DNA of 34,589 nucleotides from Bacteroidales bacterium (GTDB lineage: Bacteria; Bacteroidota; Bacteroidia; Bacteroidales; UBA932), in NCBI GenBank assembly GCA_017627255.1, contig JAGAHD010000037.1, positions 1-34,589 on the forward strand, written 5' to 3'. Within the stretch, counting starts at the first letter, position 1. Each line of letters starts with the position of its first letter. The notes under the pieces are model-generated. The model ran no database searches. It was not told the DNA's origin and worked only from the letters and a program-made list of their open reading frames with translations. Below are positions 31,257 to 34,589 of the stretch, one piece after another. A program made the translations under genes and the position numbers.

Positions 31257-33740
31257 ATGAAAACAATTTGGAAATTTATGACCTTGGCGGCGGCCGCCGC
31301 CTTCATGGCCGCTTGCCAGCCCACGTATCCGGAGATTATCCCCGGCGATGTCCCGCAGGCTTCCAACCTGGATGTCACCATCACGGTGGACCAGGAGACC
31401 AACTATGCCACTTTCGTGATGAATACGGAAGGCGTGGTTCCGGTCTGGATTTTCGGGGACCAGCTTATTGACGGGAAGGCTTCCAAGCGCTATTCCTACA
31501 CGGCCAACGGCCTTTCCCTCCGTTTCCGGGATGCCGGCGAGCATACCGTGGAGGTAAAAGCCTACAACAAGAACGGCATTTCCCAGGGTTCCATCGTAAA
31601 GACCTTCAAGATGGACAACACCTACCGCGATCCGTTCGACCCTTCTCCGTATGTCCGCAACATTTCAGGCGGTTCCTCCGTGGACTGGATCTGGAACAGC
31701 TCCAAGGACGGACATTTCGGTTGTGGCTGGGTCTATACGGACGCAGGGGAGTATGCCCCGAATCCGCTGGGCTGGTGGAGCTGCGGCGCCAACGGCAAAG
31801 CCGACTTCCTGTATAACGATACGATGACGTTCACCTCGGACGGCCAGTATACCTTCGATCCCGGTGACGGCCAGGCCTATGCCAAGCATGATGCCGAGTA
31901 TCCTGCCGGTCACGCCACCGAGGCTGACGATTACCTTTTCCCTGCAGAGAAGAGCACCACGAAGTACACCTTCGAGAACAACTGGAACGCAGCCGGCATC
32001 GAAGAGATCTTCCTGGTCCTTGAACGCGGCAGCATCCTCTCCTATGTCCCCCATAAGGACAATGTGGAGAATCCGCGCTTCCAGGTGCTGGAGACCAAGT
32101 CCAGCGAAATGCGCAAGACTCTCAAGCTCATGGCGATTGCTTATACCCCTGACAACAAGGCCGGTATCTCCTATTACTATGAGTTCATCCCCAAGGGTTC
32201 TGCTGCCGATGAAGGCGATCCGCTCTTCGGCAAGGACAGCCGGACCTGGGTGCTGGATAACGAGACTTCCGGTTATATGGGTTGCGGCGAGTCCGTGGCC
32301 AACCCGACCAACTGGTGGTCGGCCAATCCCCATGACAAAGACGGTTTCGGTGTAGCCGATGATGAGATTACCTTCTTCAAGGACGGCAAGTATACCTTCA
32401 ACCCGGGTGCGGACGGAAAGATCTACTGCAACTGGGAATCCGGTTACCACAGCGAGCTGTGGAGCGGCGTCTCGAATGACGACTATGACGCTCCGGCAGA
32501 AGCTCAGGAGTCCACGTATACACTCGGATCTGATGCGGACGGCGACTATATCGAACTCCCTGCCGGCATCTTCTTCACCTATTTGCCGAACAAGGCCGTC
32601 CTGGATACACCTACCCGTCTGTACATCAAGGAGAACACGAAGGACAAGCTGGTCCTCGTGGCCAAGTTCAACGGCATCAGCTGGCAGCTGATCTTCCGTC
32701 CCAAGGACGGAGGTGGAGCGCAGGCGGATCCCCTGTTCGGCATCACCAGCAAGATCTGGGTCTATGACAACGAAGCCCAAGGGTATCTGGGCTGCGGTCC
32801 CAGCGTGGCCGATCCGACCAGCTGGTGGAGCGGTGAACCCCATATCAAGGATGCCTTCGGCGTGAAGGATGACGAACTGACGTTCTTCGCCGACGGGAAA
32901 TACACCTTCAATCCTGGTGAGGACGGTGTGGTTTACTGCAACTGGGAGTCCAATTACCATCCGGAACTCTGGGGCGGCGGAACCAACGAAGACTACGATG
33001 CCCCGGCGGAATTCCAGGAAGCGACTTATACCCTGGACAGCGATGCGGATGGCGACTATATCGAGCTTCCTGCCGGCATTTTCTTCGGCTATGTGCCGAA
33101 CAAGGCTGTTCTGGATACGCCTACTCGCCTGTATATCAAGGAAAACACTCAGGATAGGCTGGTTCTCGTAGCCAAGTTCGACGGTATCAGCTGGCAGATG
33201 ATTTTCCGTCCCAAGGAGGGACAGGATATCAGCGGTGGCGGTGAGCCTGCGTCACTGGAGGAAGCCCTGGTGGGATCCTGGACCTGGGATGCCGACGTGA
33301 AGGGTCATTTCGGCTGCGGCCCGAACCTGGGAGATCCCCTGAGTTGGTGGAGCGGAGACGCCCACTGCAAGGACGATGCGTCGATGTATGATGATGTCAT
33401 GACCTTCACGGCGGACGGCCAGTATACCCTGGATCCGGTGGACGGAATGACCTACATCAACAAGGACGTGACCGTTTTCGATGACCGGAAGGTGGATTCC
33501 CCCTACGGAGACGATTTCCGCATCCGTTCCGAAAAGACCACGTTGGGGTATGAGTTGGATGAAGACGGTGATTTTGAAGTGATCAAGCTTTCCGACGGTG
33601 CCATTTTCTCCTATGTCCCGAACAACGATTTCGTGGATGAACCTTATCTGTATGTCCGCTCTTACACGAAGGACCAGCTGGTCCTGATGAGCTTCAACGG
33701 AGGCATTGCCTGGCAGTTCATCCTGAAACGCGTCAACTGA
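31257..33740 (+). CDS. Putative surface glycan-binding lipoprotein with PKD-like domain and four Trp-rich tandem repeats
   Basis: An 827-residue lipoprotein (signal ending FMAAC, C20) in the position of SusE/SusF or SGBP genes, 12 bp after susD. Residues about 33-120 are PKD/Ig-like (ITVDQETNYATFV ... AGEHTVEVKAYNKNG). Four repeats of about 155-170 residues then follow: 143-311, 321-482, 491-652 and 670-825. Each has an N-terminal W, a GCG motif (HFGCG, YMGCG, YLGCG, HFGCG), a WWS motif, a DDx(L/I/M)TF...DG(K/Q)YT(F/L) strand pair, a (I/L)(F/S)xYVPN-type loop and a final (S/A)WQ(L/M/F)IF strand. Repeats 2 and 3 differ at only about 36 of 162 positions by eye. The aromatic-rich pattern suggests glycan binding; the fold looks all-beta and perhaps lipocalin-like. 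I do not recognise an established family name. The stop overlaps the GH16 start by 1 bp. Confidence 0.8.
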   Translation: MKTIWKFMTLAAAAAFMAACQPTYPEIIPGDVPQASNLDVTITVDQETNYATFVMNTEGVVPVWIFGDQLIDGKASKRYSYTANGLSLRFRDAGEHTVEVKAYNKNGISQGSIVKTFKMDNTYRDPFDPSPYVRNISGGSSVDWIWNSSKDGHFGCGWVYTDAGEYAPNPLGWWSCGANGKADFLYNDTMTFTSDGQYTFDPGDGQAYAKHDAEYPAGHATEADDYLFPAEKSTTKYTFENNWNAAGIEEIFLVLERGSILSYVPHKDNVENPRFQVLETKSSEMRKTLKLMAIAYTPDNKAGISYYYEFIPKGSAADEGDPLFGKDSRTWVLDNETSGYMGCGESVANPTNWWSANPHDKDGFGVADDEITFFKDGKYTFNPGADGKIYCNWESGYHSELWSGVSNDDYDAPAEAQESTYTLGSDADGDYIELPAGIFFTYLPNKAVLDTPTRLYIKENTKDKLVLVAKFNGISWQLIFRPKDGGGAQADPLFGITSKIWVYDNEAQGYLGCGPSVADPTSWWSGEPHIKDAFGVKDDELTFFADGKYTFNPGEDGVVYCNWESNYHPELWGGGTNEDYDAPAEFQEATYTLDSDADGDYIELPAGIFFGYVPNKAVLDTPTRLYIKENTQDRLVLVAKFDGISWQMIFRPKEGQDISGGGEPASLEEALVGSWTWDADVKGHFGCGPNLGDPLSWWSGDAHCKDDASMYDDVMTFTADGQYTLDPVDGMTYINKDVTVFDDRKVDSPYGDDFRIRSEKTTLGYELDEDGDFEVIKLSDGAIFSYVPNNDFVDEPYLYVRSYTKDQLVLMSFNGGIAWQFILKRVN
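32217..33212 (+). repeat. In-frame tandem duplication (repeats 2 and 3, 510-bp period)
   Basis: Codons 321-482 and 491-652 of the lipoprotein are aligned end to end without gaps, offset by 170 codons. Both begin DPLFG and end IFRPK. Long identical blocks include DADGDYIELPAGIFF and NKAVLDTPTRLYIKENT. This marks a later duplication than the one producing repeats 1 and 4. Confidence 0.85.
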
Positions 33741-34589
33741 TGAAGTGTCTGTTTACAAAGGGGTTGCTGTCGCTCTGGGCGGCAACCCTTTTCTCCTCAG
33801 CCTGCGGATGCCGGCCATCGGAGAACCCGGTGCAGGAAACGGCTGTCGTATCCGTTTCCCCTGCCTCGCTTTCCGTTTCGGACAGTGCCGCCGAGGAAAC
33901 GGTCACCGTCACTTCTAACTGCGACTGGGGCGTATCGGTTACGGACAAGGAGTGGTGCTCCGTGTCTCCTTCCGGAGGGATCAGCGGAACGACGCCCGTG
34001 ACGGTCCGGATTGCGGAGAACAATACGTATGAGAAGCGGTCCAACACCATCACTATCCGTTACGGGAACCGGTCTGTCGAAGTTCCCGTGACCCAGGACG
34101 GCAAGGAACTCCCCCCTCCGGCTCCGGAGCCGGAGTTCGTCGTCCCGGACGGCTATGTACTGGATTGGAACGAAGAATTCAACGAGGACGGGAAACCCTC
34201 CCTTGCCGACTGGTGGTACGAGACCGGCGGCGGTGGCTGGGGAAACAATGAGCAGCAGGTCTATGTGGCCAGCGCCAAGGACGGCGTGGACCTCGCCTTC
34301 ATGGAAGGAGGCTCCTTGAAGATCCAGGCCCGCAAGATCGGTGGAACCGTGTACTCGATCCGGATGAACACCAAGCGGTCCTGGCAATACGGCTGGTTCG
34401 AAGGCCGCATCAAAGTGTCCGACACGCCGGGCAGCTGGCCCGCCTTCTGGATGATGCCGCAGGAGTTCAGGACCTGGCCGGGCGACGGCGAAATCGACAT
34501 CATGGAGTATGCCATTTCCACGCAGGGAAAGGACAAATCCTCTTCCAGCATCCATTGCAATGCATACAACTGGCCGAAAGGGACCCAGA
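33740..34589 (+). CDS. BACON-GH16 lipoprotein, probable beta-glucanase/laminarinase, 3' end cut off
   Basis: About 283 residues are visible; the gene continues past the window. The signal peptide MKCLFTKGLLSLWAATLFSSAC has lipobox cysteine C22, so the enzyme is probably on the cell surface. Residues about 38-120 are a BACON-type domain (CDWGVSVTDKEWCSVSPSGG ... VEVPVTQDGKE), followed by a Pro-rich linker (124-133). The GH16 fold starts near 138 with VLDWNEEFNEDG. It includes NNEQQVY, RMNTKRSWQYGWFEGRIK and WPAFWMMP, then the catalytic GEIDIMEY with E251, D253 and E256 (ExDxxE). The motif and the AFWMMP context resemble GH16_3 laminarinases and lichenases acting on beta-1,3 or mixed beta-glucans. 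The start overlaps the upstream stop (TGATG). Confidence 0.93.
   Translation, partial: MKCLFTKGLLSLWAATLFSSACGCRPSENPVQETAVVSVSPASLSVSDSAAEETVTVTSNCDWGVSVTDKEWCSVSPSGGISGTTPVTVRIAENNTYEKRSNTITIRYGNRSVEVPVTQDGKELPPPAPEPEFVVPDGYVLDWNEEFNEDGKPSLADWWYETGGGGWGNNEQQVYVASAKDGVDLAFMEGGSLKIQARKIGGTVYSIRMNTKRSWQYGWFEGRIKVSDTPGSWPAFWMMPQEFRTWPGDGEIDIMEYAISTQGKDKSSSSIHCNAYNWPKGTQ

Noticed and set aside
1..34589. CRISPR arrays, insertion sequences, integrases or phage genes
   Set aside because: No short spaced direct-repeat array, transposase motif or terminal inverted repeat pair was found on reading the window.

Overview
The window looks like a chromosomal segment of a GC-rich member of the Bacteroidota, probably order Bacteroidales. 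The evidence is a SusC/SusD pair, a type III glutamine synthetase, a NagB-like/PIG-L fusion protein, a BACON-GH16 lipoprotein and repeated TAnnTTTG promoter -7 boxes in gaps between genes. There is no rRNA, CRISPR array, insertion sequence or phage gene. The genus cannot be fixed from the sequence; an uncultured gut lineage or an Alistipes-like organism would fit.

Layout. (1) 1-8069, minus strand: two operons. The upstream one is phosphodiesterase lipoprotein, YpfJ-type zinc metalloprotease, NagB-like/PIG-L fusion. The downstream one is glnN then glmS (cut by the window start), and it has its own promoter and a leader hairpin. Glutamine made by GlnN is the amino donor for GlmS. (2) 8119-9127, plus strand: a small FMN-binding lipoprotein and a small outer-membrane beta-barrel, ending in a strong bidirectional terminator shared with a convergent GH2 enzyme (probable beta-glucuronidase, 9179-10963). 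(3) 11156-13455: thrB-thrC, facing a nitroreductase. (4) 14335-14419: tRNA-Leu(CAA), with its own promoter and terminator, divergent from an aromatic operon. (5) 14489-20791: aroB, an aroD-aroA fusion, aroC and a GH92 alpha-mannosidase, tightly packed with 4-bp overlaps. (6) 20833-24656: sufB, a PnuC-like transporter, an inverted beta-propeller remnant, sufC and a short sufD. (7) 24645-34589: the start of a polysaccharide utilisation locus: a membrane-spanning TPR/HTH regulator, SusC, SusD, a lipoprotein with four tandem Trp-rich repeats, and a BACON-GH16 enzyme cut by the window end. The GH16 enzyme points to a beta-1,3- or mixed-linkage beta-glucan substrate.

The observations most worth following are the four-repeat lipoprotein in the surface-glycan-binding position, the single-chain AroD-AroA fusion, the NagB-like domain lacking two catalytic residues, the suf cluster split by a PnuC-like gene with a half-length SufD, and -7 boxes so close to start codons that several mRNAs should be nearly leaderless.
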